Shown here in pieces: positions 25,520 to 34,477 of a stretch of 50,008 nt of DNA. The notes under the pieces were generated by a model, which saw only the letters and a list, made by a program, of their open reading frames with translations, was not told the DNA's origin and did not search any database. The position numbers and the translations under genes were made by a program. Every line of letters begins with the position of its first letter. The stretch's first letter is position 1. This stretch comes from Candidatus Zhuqueibacterota bacterium (lineage in GTDB: Bacteria; Zhuqueibacterota; Zhuqueibacteria; Thermofontimicrobiales; Thiofontviventaceae). The stretch covers positions 1 to 50,008 of the forward strand of contig JAFGDW010000171.1 in assembly GCA_016931935.1 (NCBI GenBank), read 5' to 3'.

Positions 25520-26501
25520 GTACAAAAATATATGTCTATCTATGGTGCAGCGCTTGTATAAGATGTTAAATACGGTTTCGCATTTCTCACGATCTGTTAT
25601 CTTGAAAAAGTGTATGATTGGGATTATCATACTCGGTTGCTTTGCGGGCTGTCAGACGCACCGGCACAGCGAGCTGGCAAACGTTCCGCCCGATAATTAT
25701 CAACGCATTATTTCGTTGTCACCCAGTACTACTGAAATTTTGTTTGCGCTTGGTCTGGGAGACAGAATTGTTGGAGTTACCCGGTTTTGCGTTTATCCAC
25801 CGGAAGCGCTGGAGAAACAACAAGTTGGTGGATTCCTCGATCCCAATTATGAAGCGATCGTTATGCTGAAACCGGATTTGATTATTACGTTACCGGAATT
25901 CCGGCAGTCGGAGCAATACTTTGAAAAGCTCGAAATTCCATATTTGACAGTTGATAATAAAAAAATTGACGATATATTTACCGCGATTCAGCGTATCGGA
26001 ACAGCATGTAAAACGGAATCACTGGCGACATCACTTGTTAGCCGAATTCATTCCACAATCGATTCTCTGAAAACGAACAATATATCTTATCGCCCACGAG
26101 TGCTCATTTCAATCGGTCGGACATTTGGTACCGGGCATATTCAGAATATGTACATTGCCGGGCAAAACACATTGTACGATGAAATGATCCGGCTGGCTGG
26201 AGCGATCAACGCATATGAAGATTCGCTAATAGCCTACCCGAATGTTTCCAGTGAAGGAGTGCTTTTAATGAAACCGGATGTCATTTTTGAACTGTTACCG
26301 CATATGAATAACCGTGAAAATGATATTCAATCGTTATACAATGACTGGAATTCACTGCCGACTGTTCCTGCAGTCCGTAATAAAACAATTTATATTTTAA
26401 CCAACGATTATGTAACGATTCCCGGTCCACGCTTTGTGCTGCTATTGCGCGATTTGGCAGAGCGTATTAGGAAACAAGGAAGCCAGATCATTCATGAATG
26501 A
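25512..26501 (+). CDS. btuF: Corrinoid-binding periplasmic lipoprotein (BtuF-like)
   Basis: 329 residues. A long N-terminus leads to a hydrophobic segment (about 35-46) with a candidate lipobox cysteine at Cys43 or Cys47 (ILGCFAGC), so it is probably a lipoprotein. The two-lobed helical-backbone binding fold follows: RIISLSPSTTEILFALGLGDRIVGVTRFC (about 65-93), NYEAIVMLKPDLIITL and a C-terminal IPGPRFVLLLRDLAERI. The start is uncertain: ATG 25512 couples to the DUF1638 stop, but internal ATGs at 25542 and 25563 would give a more usual lipoprotein signal. It hands B12 to BtuCD and overlaps the ATPase gene by 8 nt. Confidence 0.85.
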   Translation: MNKYKNICLSMVQRLYKMLNTVSHFSRSVILKKCMIGIIILGCFAGCQTHRHSELANVPPDNYQRIISLSPSTTEILFALGLGDRIVGVTRFCVYPPEALEKQQVGGFLDPNYEAIVMLKPDLIITLPEFRQSEQYFEKLEIPYLTVDNKKIDDIFTAIQRIGTACKTESLATSLVSRIHSTIDSLKTNNISYRPRVLISIGRTFGTGHIQNMYIAGQNTLYDEMIRLAGAINAYEDSLIAYPNVSSEGVLLMKPDVIFELLPHMNNRENDIQSLYNDWNSLPTVPAVRNKTIYILTNDYVTIPGPRFVLLLRDLAERIRKQGSQIIHE

Positions 26502-27276
26502 AAGTATTATTAAAATAAATAAGCTGGGATTGACAGTTAATGGCAAAAGCATTCTCCGTGAAGTTAACCTGCGAATTACAACCGGCGATTATGTGGCGAT
26601 TCTGGGGCCAAATGGTGCAGGGAAAACCTCGCTACTCAAATGTTTAATTCGTTACCATCATAAATTTAGCGGAATGATTGAGATTTTTGGGCATTCGATT
26701 TATTCATTATCTCAGCGTAGTATTGCCTCAATGATCAGCTATGTTCCACAGCTTAACGGCACAACTTTTCCATTTACAGTTGAAGAATTTGTACTCATGG
26801 GGCGTTATCCATATTTCTCTCCTTTTGCGACAATTCATCAGCTTGATAGGCAGGCAGTTGATGAAGCCATGCAACATGCCGGTGTTATTCAATTTGCAGG
26901 TCGCTCAATGATGACATTAAGTGGTGGTGAGCGACAACTGGTGTTGATTGCCGCAGCACTGGCCCAGGGCGCAAAGGTACTGCTTCTGGATGAACCAACC
27001 ACATATCTTGACCCAATGCACAAATCCAGACTTTATGCACTTCTTCAGCGATTGAATACAACTTTACGTATGACTATTGTTTTAGTGACGCACGATATTA
27101 ATCAGGCTGCACTCCATGCAAATCGTATGGTGGCAATGAAGAACGGTACGATTGCTTTTGATGGTGCTGCAGCAGAAATAATGCGTAAAGATGCTCTGGA
27201 AACAATTTTTGAGCATGAATTCACATTTATCAAACATCCGGAAAACGAATACTCAATTATACTCCCCGAAAGCTGA
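26494..27276 (+). CDS. btuD: ABC transporter ATP-binding protein (BtuD-like)
   Basis: 260 residues from the ATG at 26494; the frame is open upstream but only over btuF codons. All ABC motifs are present: Walker A GPNGAGKTS (about 37-45), the Q-loop region YVPQLNG, signature LSGGERQLV (about 148-156), Walker B VLLLDEPTTYLDP and the switch His in VTHDINQAA. This is the FecE/BtuD class that powers uptake of iron chelates or B12. It couples with the FecCD-type permease whose start lies 2 nt downstream. Specificity for B12 is inferred from the riboswitch-led operon. Confidence 0.92.
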   Translation: MNESIIKINKLGLTVNGKSILREVNLRITTGDYVAILGPNGAGKTSLLKCLIRYHHKFSGMIEIFGHSIYSLSQRSIASMISYVPQLNGTTFPFTVEEFVLMGRYPYFSPFATIHQLDRQAVDEAMQHAGVIQFAGRSMMTLSGGERQLVLIAAALAQGAKVLLLDEPTTYLDPMHKSRLYALLQRLNTTLRMTIVLVTHDINQAALHANRMVAMKNGTIAFDGAAAEIMRKDALETIFEHEFTFIKHPENEYSIILPES

Positions 27277-27278
27277 CG

Positions 27279-28280
27279 TTGACTCACAGAAAACGCATAA
27301 TAATTATTTCCCTGGCACTGATTAACACTATTGTTCTGCTATGGGCACCATTCCAGGGTATGGAATTGATCACGCCATCATCCGTTTGGCAGACGGGGAC
27401 GGATAGTTCTCTTCTTGACATTTTTTGGAAAATACGGGTCCCGCGTGTGATCACACTCTTTTTTGCCGGGATTGGCCTGGCATTGAGCGGGATGGTGTTT
27501 CAGGCCATGTTCCGAAATCCACTGGCAACTCCATTTACTCTGGGTGTATCAAGCGGAGCAGCTCTGGGAACAATTGTACATATGCTGTTGCCACTTCCAT
27601 TTATGTTTTGGGGAATTTCATTGCAATCGCTGTTTGCATTTTCAGGCGCACTGCTTTCCATTTACATTGTGTATGGATTAAGTTTGTTGAAACAAGGATT
27701 TTCATCATCAACAATGCTTCTGGCCGGGGTGGCAATCAATTTCTTTTTTTCAAGCTTAATTTTGTTTTTGCAATATTTAAGCGATCTGGCCGAAACGTTT
27801 CGGATTGTGCGTTGGCTCATGGGGGGAGCAGATATTGTCGGATTTCAGCCATTAGTCACTGCGGCTCCGTTTATCATTTTAGGCGTTGGTTCTGTCTTCT
27901 ATTTTAGAAATGAATTAAATTTATTTACCTTAGGGGACGAGTTGGCGCTAAGCCGAGGCATGCCTGTTAAACGTGTCAAAATCATACTACTGTTTATTAT
28001 TTCGCTGATGGTTGGCGCAATTGTCGCCGTGCTTGGCCCAATTGGCTTTGTCGGGATGATGGCGCCACATATCTGCAGATTATTGACCGGGCCGGATCAT
28101 CGGACCTTATCTGTAACTACACTCCTTTTTGGGGGTACGTTTCTTGTGCTATGTGATACGTTTGCCAGAACTTTAATTGCCCCGGCAGAAATTCCTGTAG
28201 GTGTTATTACTGCATTACTTGGTGGTCCGTTTTTTCTGTGGTTATTGGTACGCAATTCATCTGCAAAAGGCTTCTTTTAA
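27279..28280 (+). CDS. btuC: ABC transporter permease, FecCD/BtuC family
   Basis: 333 residues from a TTG at 27279. The ribosome site is poor and expression probably relies on coupling to btuD, whose stop is 2 nt upstream. The sequence is hydrophobic throughout, with about ten membrane helices. Family motifs visible are IRVPRVITLFFAGIGLALSGMVFQ (about 48-72), NPLATPFTLGVSSGAALG (about 78-95) and GPIGFVGMMAPHICRLL (about 250-268), the last being the loop that contacts the ATPase. It forms the inner-membrane channel for corrinoid entry as a dimer with two BtuD. It ends the operon, and no clear terminator follows before the repeat cluster. Confidence 0.92.
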   Translation: MTHRKRIIIISLALINTIVLLWAPFQGMELITPSSVWQTGTDSSLLDIFWKIRVPRVITLFFAGIGLALSGMVFQAMFRNPLATPFTLGVSSGAALGTIVHMLLPLPFMFWGISLQSLFAFSGALLSIYIVYGLSLLKQGFSSSTMLLAGVAINFFFSSLILFLQYLSDLAETFRIVRWLMGGADIVGFQPLVTAAPFIILGVGSVFYFRNELNLFTLGDELALSRGMPVKRVKIILLFIISLMVGAIVAVLGPIGFVGMMAPHICRLLTGPDHRTLSVTTLLFGGTFLVLCDTFARTLIAPAEIPVGVITALLGGPFFLWLLVRNSSAKGFF

Positions 28281-28300
28281 GAGATAATCGAGATTTCCAT

Positions 28301-28562
28301 CATAAAGCCGTTGAAACGGCTTTTGTATCAATTCCACTGTAATCTCACCAGGCTTAAGCCTGATGCTTTTACAAGAAAACGAACTTAGCCGCTTCACCGG
28401 CTTCTCTAAGCTAAATATAAATTGAGTCAATTCCCTCCCTAATTTGCCAACGTAGAACTAAGGATGGCACTTGTTTTGAAAATAATCTAAATCTAAATGG
28501 ATAATGAATTGTTACGAATTTAAACATTCATGTTCCTGGCCTAACGCTATCGTTATGGGAAC
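28301..28562. repeat. Cluster of four palindromic intergenic repeats
   Basis: AAGCCGTT-GA-AACGGCTT (28305-28322), CAGGCTTAAGCCTG (28349-28362), CTTAGCCG-x6-CGGCttctCTAAG (28384-28410) and the nested hairpin GTTCC-x5-TAACG-CTAT-CGTTA-x2-GGAAC (28532-28562). They resemble dispersed REP-like elements. The rest of this 586-nt gap (28281-28866) holds a likely promoter at 28752 and no gene that I can support. Confidence 0.7.
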
Positions 28563-28751
28563 AAATTATGTTTACCAGCGGTTTTATTGAAAAGATTAGC
28601 ATAAAAACCATTAATAATGAAATTCATGCGTCTGAAGAATATCGATAACAATCCATTAAATACTATTGATTTTTTAGCCCGCCATTTCGCATGCTTTACT
28701 TTAGTCTTGAAATAAATTGAATCCGGTCTGTTTCTTTTGGCTTCCGAAAAA

Positions 28752-28780
28752 TTGAAATTGTATTGAGCATTGAATATGAA
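28752..28780 (+). promoter_or_regulatory. Putative promoter of the acyl-CoA catabolic run
   Basis: TTGAAA (28752-28757), 17 nt, TATGAA (28775-28780), 87 nt before the ATG at 28867. Confidence 0.45.
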
Positions 28781-28866
28781 TAGATTTGAACACTAAAGGT
28801 TTCCATGTGCCTTTATTTTGAAGAGCCATTTCATGATGTGTAATTTTTGATCAACCAGGAGGATGA

Positions 28867-29988
28867 ATGGATTTTTCGCTAAGCGAAGAACAACAAATGC
28901 TTGTAGATTCCACGCGAATATTTGTCAGGGAAAAACTTGCAAACCGAACGGAATCGTTCAATTCGTACGATCCAGCTTTGTTGAATGAAATAGCCAACCT
29001 GGGTTATTGTGGCGTAACAACACCTGTCGAATATAATGGCGCAGGTTTCGATTCACTTTGTCTTGCGTTAGTTGTGGAAGAAATCGCAAAAGTCGATCCG
29101 GCCATGGCGGCGCGAATTGCCGAGACCGCTGGTCCCGTTCAACATGCTTTAATAACGTTTGGAAGTGAACAGCAAAAACTTATTACCGAAAACCTGGCAG
29201 CCGGAACAAAATGGGGCACAGTTGCGCTGTGGGAACCTGAGATGAACCAACTTACAGAAAAAATGTGCACCATCGCTAAAAAATCAGGCGACTCCTGGGT
29301 ACTTAATGGTACCAAATCGCATGTGATTAATGCGCCCAATGCCGATGTCTATCTGGTTGTTGCTGCCATTGACAATAGCGATTCCGATGATTCATGGATC
29401 GCTTTTTTAATTGATAAAAACCAGTCCGGTCTTCACTTTAACCAAGTGACAGCTACTGCGGGTACCCAGCCGTTATCAATTTCGCATTTAGAATTCGAGA
29501 ATTGTAAACTCCCGAAGAATTCCGTTATTGGCACGGTCGAACTGGGAAAACAAATTGTAAAATCTATTATTGCAGATACACACATGCTTCTGGCAGCTAA
29601 TGCGTTAGGCGTTGCTGAAGGCGCGCTTGAATTGGCAGAAGAATATGCCTCTGTGCGGGTACAATTCGGTAAAGCAATTGTTTCATTCGAAGCAATCCGT
29701 GGGATGTTAGCGGACATGGCTGCCCACATTGAAGCCGTGCGGTTACTAGTTTACCGGGCGGCCGAAAAACGTGGAGATGGAAAACTGTCAGCGATGGCGA
29801 AATTGGTTGCCTGCAACACTGCTTCTTTGTGCGTACATAAATCCAATCAGATACATGGCGGTTATGGTTATATGCGTGATTATGCAATTGAATTTCTCTA
29901 TCGCGATCAATTATTTTCAGAATTATTCTGGAATAATCCGAATCAACTGCGTTCCGAAATTGCTGATGCAGTAACCCAAAATTCGTAA
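28867..29988 (+). CDS. Acyl-CoA dehydrogenase family protein lacking the usual catalytic Glu
   Basis: 373 residues with a GGAGG ribosome site. The ACAD fold is clear: an N-terminal helical domain opening FSLSEEQQMLVDSTRIFV, a middle beta domain with WVLNGTKSHVINAPNADVYLVVA, and a C-terminal FAD-binding helical domain with YASVRVQFGKAIVSFEAIRGMLADMAAHIEA-type sequence and IHGGYGYMRDYAIE. At the place where active enzymes read YEGTxE, this one reads SELFWNNPNQ (about 348-357). The isovaleryl-CoA-dehydrogenase-type Glu position appears to be Thr (ADTHMLLAANALG). It may be a non-catalytic partner of the second dehydrogenase 30 nt downstream, or use another base. The middle-domain TEP-type loop is also altered. 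Confidence 0.85.
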   Translation: MDFSLSEEQQMLVDSTRIFVREKLANRTESFNSYDPALLNEIANLGYCGVTTPVEYNGAGFDSLCLALVVEEIAKVDPAMAARIAETAGPVQHALITFGSEQQKLITENLAAGTKWGTVALWEPEMNQLTEKMCTIAKKSGDSWVLNGTKSHVINAPNADVYLVVAAIDNSDSDDSWIAFLIDKNQSGLHFNQVTATAGTQPLSISHLEFENCKLPKNSVIGTVELGKQIVKSIIADTHMLLAANALGVAEGALELAEEYASVRVQFGKAIVSFEAIRGMLADMAAHIEAVRLLVYRAAEKRGDGKLSAMAKLVACNTASLCVHKSNQIHGGYGYMRDYAIEFLYRDQLFSELFWNNPNQLRSEIADAVTQNS

Positions 29989-30018
29989 TGATAGCGGAAT
30001 GTTTTAGTGGAGAGAAAT

Positions 30019-31158
30019 ATGGAATTGACTGATAAACAAACACAATTTCAGCAGGAAATGCGTGAATTTTGTGAGCAAGAGATTGAACCTAATGCAGCAC
30101 AAATCGATCGCGATGGCGAATTCCCGGCGGATGTTATTAATAAGGTGGCTGATCGTGGTCTGTTGGGAATGGTGGCGCCAAAAGAGTGGGGCGGACTTGG
30201 TTTGGATACAGTAAGTTATGCCATTGCAGTCGAAGAGATTTCGCGCGCCTGCGGATCGACCGGAATTACTGTCGCGGCTCATAATTCGCTTGGTGTTATG
30301 CCCATGGTATTGTTTGCCAATGATAAACAGAAAAATGAATACCTCGCCTTACTGTGTTCCGGGAAAGATGGATTGTGCTCATTTGGCCTAACCGAGCCTG
30401 ATGCTGGTTCAGATGCGGGCGCAACGAAAACCACTGGCGTTCGCGATGGTGACGATTGGATAATAAATGGCGGCAAATGTTTTATTACAAATGCCGGTGT
30501 GTGCAAAGCGCTGGTCATTACCGCAAAAACACAAAAAATTCAGGGTTCGCGCGGTATTAGCTCGTTTATCATCGATCGCGATACGCCGGGATTTGTCATC
30601 GGAAAAAAAGAAAATAAGATGGGCTTGCGCGGCTCGGACACACGGGAACTTTCATTTGAAAACGTTCGTTTGCCAGCAACAAAGATGTTAGGAAACGAAG
30701 GCGAAGGATTCAAACAGTTCATGATTATTCTTGATGGCGGACGGATCTCCATTGGCGCAATGGCGCTTGGTTTGGCTCAGGGAGCCTATGATTCCTGTTT
30801 AAAATACATTCGTGAAAACAGAAAATCACTTATTAACTCACAGGCTGTTCAATTTCAATTGGCAGATATGCACGTGAAAATCCAGTGTGCGCGTCATCTC
30901 ATTTTGCATGCATCCCGGCTGGAAGATGCGAATCAGACATTCTCGGTTGAATCGGCGATGGCAAAATTATACGCATCCGAAATTGGTACTGAAGTCGCAC
31001 GTACAGCCATGCAAATTGTTGGACCTGACGCTTATTCCAGTGAACTCCCGTTGGAACGAATTTACCGCGATGTTCGATTATGTGAAGTAGGGGAAGGTAC
31101 TTCTGAAATTCAGCGGTTGGTAATTGCACGTGATATTATTAAATGTGACTTGTCGTAA
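30019..31158 (+). CDS. Short-chain acyl-CoA dehydrogenase, candidate isovaleryl-CoA dehydrogenase
   Basis: 379 residues from the ATG at 30019 (GGAGAG just upstream; a GTG 12 nt earlier is less likely). Complete ACAD features: FGLTEPDAGSDAGATKTTG (about 116-134), WIINGGKCFITNAG, KMGLRGSDTRELSFENVRLP, and the C-terminal catalytic glutamate in CEVGEGTSEIQRLVIARDII. It oxidises an acyl-CoA at C2-C3 and passes electrons to ETF. The position of the catalytic Glu is that of butyryl-CoA/short-chain enzymes rather than of human isovaleryl-CoA dehydrogenase. The isovaleryl-CoA role is inferred only from the methylcrotonyl-CoA carboxylase genes that follow. Confidence 0.92.
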   Translation: MELTDKQTQFQQEMREFCEQEIEPNAAQIDRDGEFPADVINKVADRGLLGMVAPKEWGGLGLDTVSYAIAVEEISRACGSTGITVAAHNSLGVMPMVLFANDKQKNEYLALLCSGKDGLCSFGLTEPDAGSDAGATKTTGVRDGDDWIINGGKCFITNAGVCKALVITAKTQKIQGSRGISSFIIDRDTPGFVIGKKENKMGLRGSDTRELSFENVRLPATKMLGNEGEGFKQFMIILDGGRISIGAMALGLAQGAYDSCLKYIRENRKSLINSQAVQFQLADMHVKIQCARHLILHASRLEDANQTFSVESAMAKLYASEIGTEVARTAMQIVGPDAYSSELPLERIYRDVRLCEVGEGTSEIQRLVIARDIIKCDLS

Positions 31159-31462
31159 TAAATTCAATGTTCTGAATTCGTCTCTGTTGCAGATCGGAGG
31201 GGTTTCGAAGATTCAGCTTTAATTAATGATTTAAATCAATTCGGATGAGGCCTGACGAATTTATCAATTCGAGAGAATTCCTAAGTCATTTAAATTCGGA
31301 AGGCTGTCTCCATATCATCTGTAACTGACTAAGTGTTATAGCAATTTAGTATCCACTTACCCTAAAAGCATGCTACTCAATAAAAATAGTGCTTGCATCG
31401 AAAGAATAATCTCAGTATCTTACGTCTTGTCTTCTGTTGACAACAATGAAGGTCTGGTGCTT
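31159..31462. other. Intergenic stretch with no clear feature
   Basis: 304 nt between the dehydrogenase stop and the chosen C45 start. It is AT-rich, with several GAATTC/AATTCG motifs and no hairpin plus T-run. An in-frame ATG at 31370 would extend the next gene by 31 codons, but the extra residues spoil the signal peptide. Confidence 0.5.
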
Positions 31463-32710
31463 ATGACACAATGCAAGCATATTCTCACGATGGTTTTTCA
31501 TCTCTTACTGATTTTGCTCACCGTTTTAGCAATTAACACCCCAAATTACTCATGTACAACTGCAGTCATTTCAGGTCGTGCCACCCCTGATGGGCGTCCG
31601 ATTCTCTGGAAACATCGGGATTCAAGCACGTTTCAGAACAAGCTCCGCTACTTTGATGATGGCATTTATCCGTACATCGGTCTCATTAATGCTAATGATT
31701 CCACAGGTGCGGAAATATGGGCCGGGACAAATAGCGCTGGTTTTAGCATTATGAATTCAGCTTCCTATAATCTGAAAAAAAATGAGACTGAGCTTGCTGA
31801 CCAGGAAGGCAAAATAATGAATATGGCGCTGCAACAATGTAAAACGATTCGCGATTTTGAAGCATTGCTCGATAGTTCGTCGCACAAACGGGGTGTAGAA
31901 GCAAATTTTGGAGTGATCGATGCGTTCGGTGGAGCTGCCTACTATGAAACAGATGATTCCAGCTATGCTAAATTTGATGCAAACGATCCGGCAACATCGC
32001 CGTTCGGATATCTCATTCGCACCAATTTCTCATTTACGCGAAACATTGATGAGGGATACGGCTATATTCGCTATCAAACCACTGAAACACTTTTTTATCA
32101 GGCTTATGCTGAAAAGAAATTAACTCACGAGTTCATCTTGCGTATTGCCGATCGTAATTTGTATCATTCACTCACTGGAACTGATTTACGCAAACCACCT
32201 TATGTACTTTCTTCAAACGAAAACGATTTCACATATTTTGAAGATTTTATTAACAGATATACATCCGTTTCAACAATTGTTGTACATGGCGTCGCTCCCG
32301 GTGAATCTGTCGATCTGAATACATTTTGGACAATACTTGGCTTTCCGCTTACATCAATCGCCGTACCTGTCTGGGTGGCAGCAGGGAATGAATTGCCTAC
32401 AGAATTGATTGCACCGGATTCCAAACCCGCACCTTTATGCCGCAAATCACTTCGACTTAAGTTGCGCTGTTTTCCCATTTCCCGAGGTTCTGGAACGAGT
32501 TATATCAATCGTGCTGTATTGTTTAATCAGATTGGTACAGGTATCCAACAAATTTTGCCTGAAATTGAAAAAGGTATTTTTAAAATTGTAAATCCCAAAT
32601 TAATAGAATGGCGGCTGAATGGATTTAAGAAAACTGATGCCCTGAAAATGTACAAACAATTTGATGAATACATACCTAGGTCATTTAATAGAGAATTTGG
32701 CTTTAAATAA
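31463..32710 (+). CDS. Secreted C45-type Ntn hydrolase (acyltransferase/amidase-like)
   Basis: 415 residues from the ATG at 31463 (AAGG ten nt upstream). A signal peptide ends near residue 30. The next residue is Cys31 in CTTAVISGRATPDGRPILWKHRD-type sequence, the N-terminal nucleophile pattern of the C45 family (isopenicillin-N acyltransferase, acid ceramidase-like and carcinine hydrolases). Downstream, GTNSAGFSIMNSASYNL (about 92-108) and VEANFGVIDAFGGAAYYE (about 145-162) fit the family core. Signal cleavage would itself expose the Cys, so autoproteolysis may be unnecessary. Substrate unknown; an N-acyl amide or amino-acid conjugate is typical. It lies inside the leucine-catabolic run, on the same strand but with wide gaps. 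Confidence 0.75.
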   Translation: MTQCKHILTMVFHLLLILLTVLAINTPNYSCTTAVISGRATPDGRPILWKHRDSSTFQNKLRYFDDGIYPYIGLINANDSTGAEIWAGTNSAGFSIMNSASYNLKKNETELADQEGKIMNMALQQCKTIRDFEALLDSSSHKRGVEANFGVIDAFGGAAYYETDDSSYAKFDANDPATSPFGYLIRTNFSFTRNIDEGYGYIRYQTTETLFYQAYAEKKLTHEFILRIADRNLYHSLTGTDLRKPPYVLSSNENDFTYFEDFINRYTSVSTIVVHGVAPGESVDLNTFWTILGFPLTSIAVPVWVAAGNELPTELIAPDSKPAPLCRKSLRLKLRCFPISRGSGTSYINRAVLFNQIGTGIQQILPEIEKGIFKIVNPKLIEWRLNGFKKTDALKMYKQFDEYIPRSFNREFGFK

Positions 32711-32776
32711 TTCCCTTCAAAAGCTGAATCATTTAAATCACTTTCCTGATTTTTTAAAGCACACAAAGGCATCTCC

Positions 32777-34384
32777 ATGTACCAAATCCAATCACAAATA
32801 AATATATCGTCGGATGAGTTTAAAAAAAATAAATTAGCGATGCAGCAATTGCTGGATCAATATCGTGAGCGGTTGGCACAGATTAAATTGGGCGGCCCGG
32901 AAAAAGCCCGTGCTTTGCATGTCAGTCGCGGAAAAATGTTGGTACGAGATAGAATTGCCCAGCTTTTCGATCCTGATACTCCATTTCTGGAATTATCGGG
33001 ATTGGCTGCCTATGATATGTACGACAATGAAGCTCCATCGGCAGGGATAATAACCGGTATCGGCGTGATCCACGGTCGTGAGGTTCTCGTCGTCGCAAAC
33101 GATGCGACGGTTAAAGGGGGCACCTATTTCCCGATTACCATTAAAAAACACATCCGTGCTCAGGAAGTCGCAATGCAAAACAGGCTTCCATGTATTTATT
33201 TGGTCGATTCCGGCGGGATATTTCTACCACATCAGGCTGGAACATTTCCGGATCGTGAGCATTTTGGCCGAATATTTTTTAATCAGGCACGCATGTCAGC
33301 TATGGGGTTGGCGCAGATAGCAGTAGTAATGGGATCATGTACTGCCGGTGGCGCATATGTGCCGGCTATGAGTGACGAAACAATAATTGTACGTAATCAG
33401 GGGACAATTTTTATTGGCGGTCCTCCGCTTGTAAAAGCGGCAACCGGAGAAGTAGTAACTGACGAGGAACTTGGCGGTGCGGACGTTCACTGCCGTATTT
33501 CCGGTGTTGCAGATCACTATGCACTTAATGATGAACACGCGCTGGAAATCGCACGTAATATCGTGGAAAATCTTGCCCCTGCCGAAAGAGTAGAGCTGGA
33601 AGTTATGGATTCGGAAGCACCGGCATATGATCCCGAGGAACTTTACGGTATTGTTCCTGTGGATTTAAAGAAACCGTACGATATCCGCGAAGTTATTGCA
33701 CGAATTGTTGATGGAAGTCGTTTTCATGAATTCAAAGCGTTATATGGCCAAACGATGGTATGTGGATTCGCCAGAATTATGGGATACCCGGTTGGTATTT
33801 TAGGAAACAATGGCGTCCTGTTTTCAGAAAGCTCCAAAAAAGCTGCACATTTTATCAATTTATGTACGATCCGAAAAATCCCGCTTATATTTTTGCAGAA
33901 CATTACAGGATTTATTGTCGGTAAGCAATACGAACATGGCGCTATCGCCAGCGATGGCGCAAAACTAGTGCACGCAGTCGCGAATGCCAATGTGCCGAAA
34001 TTTACAGTGATTGTCGGTGGCTCATATGGCGCAGGTAACTATGCAATGTGTGGTCGTGCTTACGATCCGCGTTTGCTCTGGATGTGGCCGCACTCCAAAA
34101 TTTGTGTGATGGGAGGTGAACAGGCTGCTAGCGTATTGTTACAGGTTAAAATGCGGTCGCTGAAGAAAAAAGGTATCGAAATGACTGTCGAAGAGCAGGG
34201 TGCTTTCATGAAACCAACGCTTGAGAAATACGAGCATGAAGCGTCGGCTTATTACAGTACTGCCAATTTATGGGATGATGGCATACTTGATCCGAAAGAA
34301 ACGCGCACCGCTTTGGGTTTGGCAATTGCAATGTCGTTGAACGCACCTGTGCCTGACACAAATTATGGCGTGTTCCGGATGTAA
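32777..34384 (+). CDS. mccB: 3-Methylcrotonyl-CoA carboxylase, carboxyltransferase (beta) subunit
   Basis: 535 residues, the usual length of MCC beta (LiuB). It transfers CO2 from carboxybiotin to 3-methylcrotonyl-CoA, giving 3-methylglutaconyl-CoA in leucine breakdown. Diagnostic stretches are [23 protein letters not shown] (about 38-60), [19 protein letters not shown] (about 108-126), [16 protein letters not shown] (about 186-201), [14 protein letters not shown] and a C-terminal [19 protein letters not shown] (about 413-431) that form the acyl-CoA and biotin pockets. These are much closer to MCC beta than to propionyl-CoA carboxylase or AccD. AAAGG lies seven nt before the ATG. The hydratase and biotin carboxylase genes follow on the same strand. 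Confidence 0.93.
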   Translation: MYQIQSQINISSDEFKKNKLAMQQLLDQYRERLAQIKLGGPEKARALHVSRGKMLVRDRIAQLFDPDTPFLELSGLAAYDMYDNEAPSAGIITGIGVIHGREVLVVANDATVKGGTYFPITIKKHIRAQEVAMQNRLPCIYLVDSGGIFLPHQAGTFPDREHFGRIFFNQARMSAMGLAQIAVVMGSCTAGGAYVPAMSDETIIVRNQGTIFIGGPPLVKAATGEVVTDEELGGADVHCRISGVADHYALNDEHALEIARNIVENLAPAERVELEVMDSEAPAYDPEELYGIVPVDLKKPYDIREVIARIVDGSRFHEFKALYGQTMVCGFARIMGYPVGILGNNGVLFSESSKKAAHFINLCTIRKIPLIFLQNITGFIVGKQYEHGAIASDGAKLVHAVANANVPKFTVIVGGSYGAGNYAMCGRAYDPRLLWMWPHSKICVMGGEQAASVLLQVKMRSLKKKGIEMTVEEQGAFMKPTLEKYEHEASAYYSTANLWDDGILDPKETRTALGLAIAMSLNAPVPDTNYGVFRM

Positions 34385-34419
34385 TGTGCAATTAAAAACA
34401 ATAGAGAAGAATCGATGAC

Positions 34420-34452
34420 GTAAGCAGAACGTTTATGTAAATAGCTGCTTAC
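34420..34452 (+). repeat. 8-bp hairpin between mccB and the hydratase gene
   Basis: GTAAGCAG (34420-34427) pairs exactly with CTGCTTAC (34445-34452) across a 17-nt loop. No T-run follows, so it may be a processing or mRNA-stability hairpin rather than a terminator. Confidence 0.45.
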
Positions 34453-34477
34453 AAATTATAAATTCCTGAGGGGTAAC

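Noticed and set aside
28465-28480. Sigma-54-like TGGCAC-N5-TTGA upstream of the acyl-CoA dehydrogenase genes
   Set aside because: The -12 element lacks the GC dinucleotide and the site is about 390 nt from the gene, where a better sigma-70-type site exists at 28752.
28301-28562. CRISPR array
   Set aside because: The palindromes differ from each other, with no direct repeats or regular spacers.
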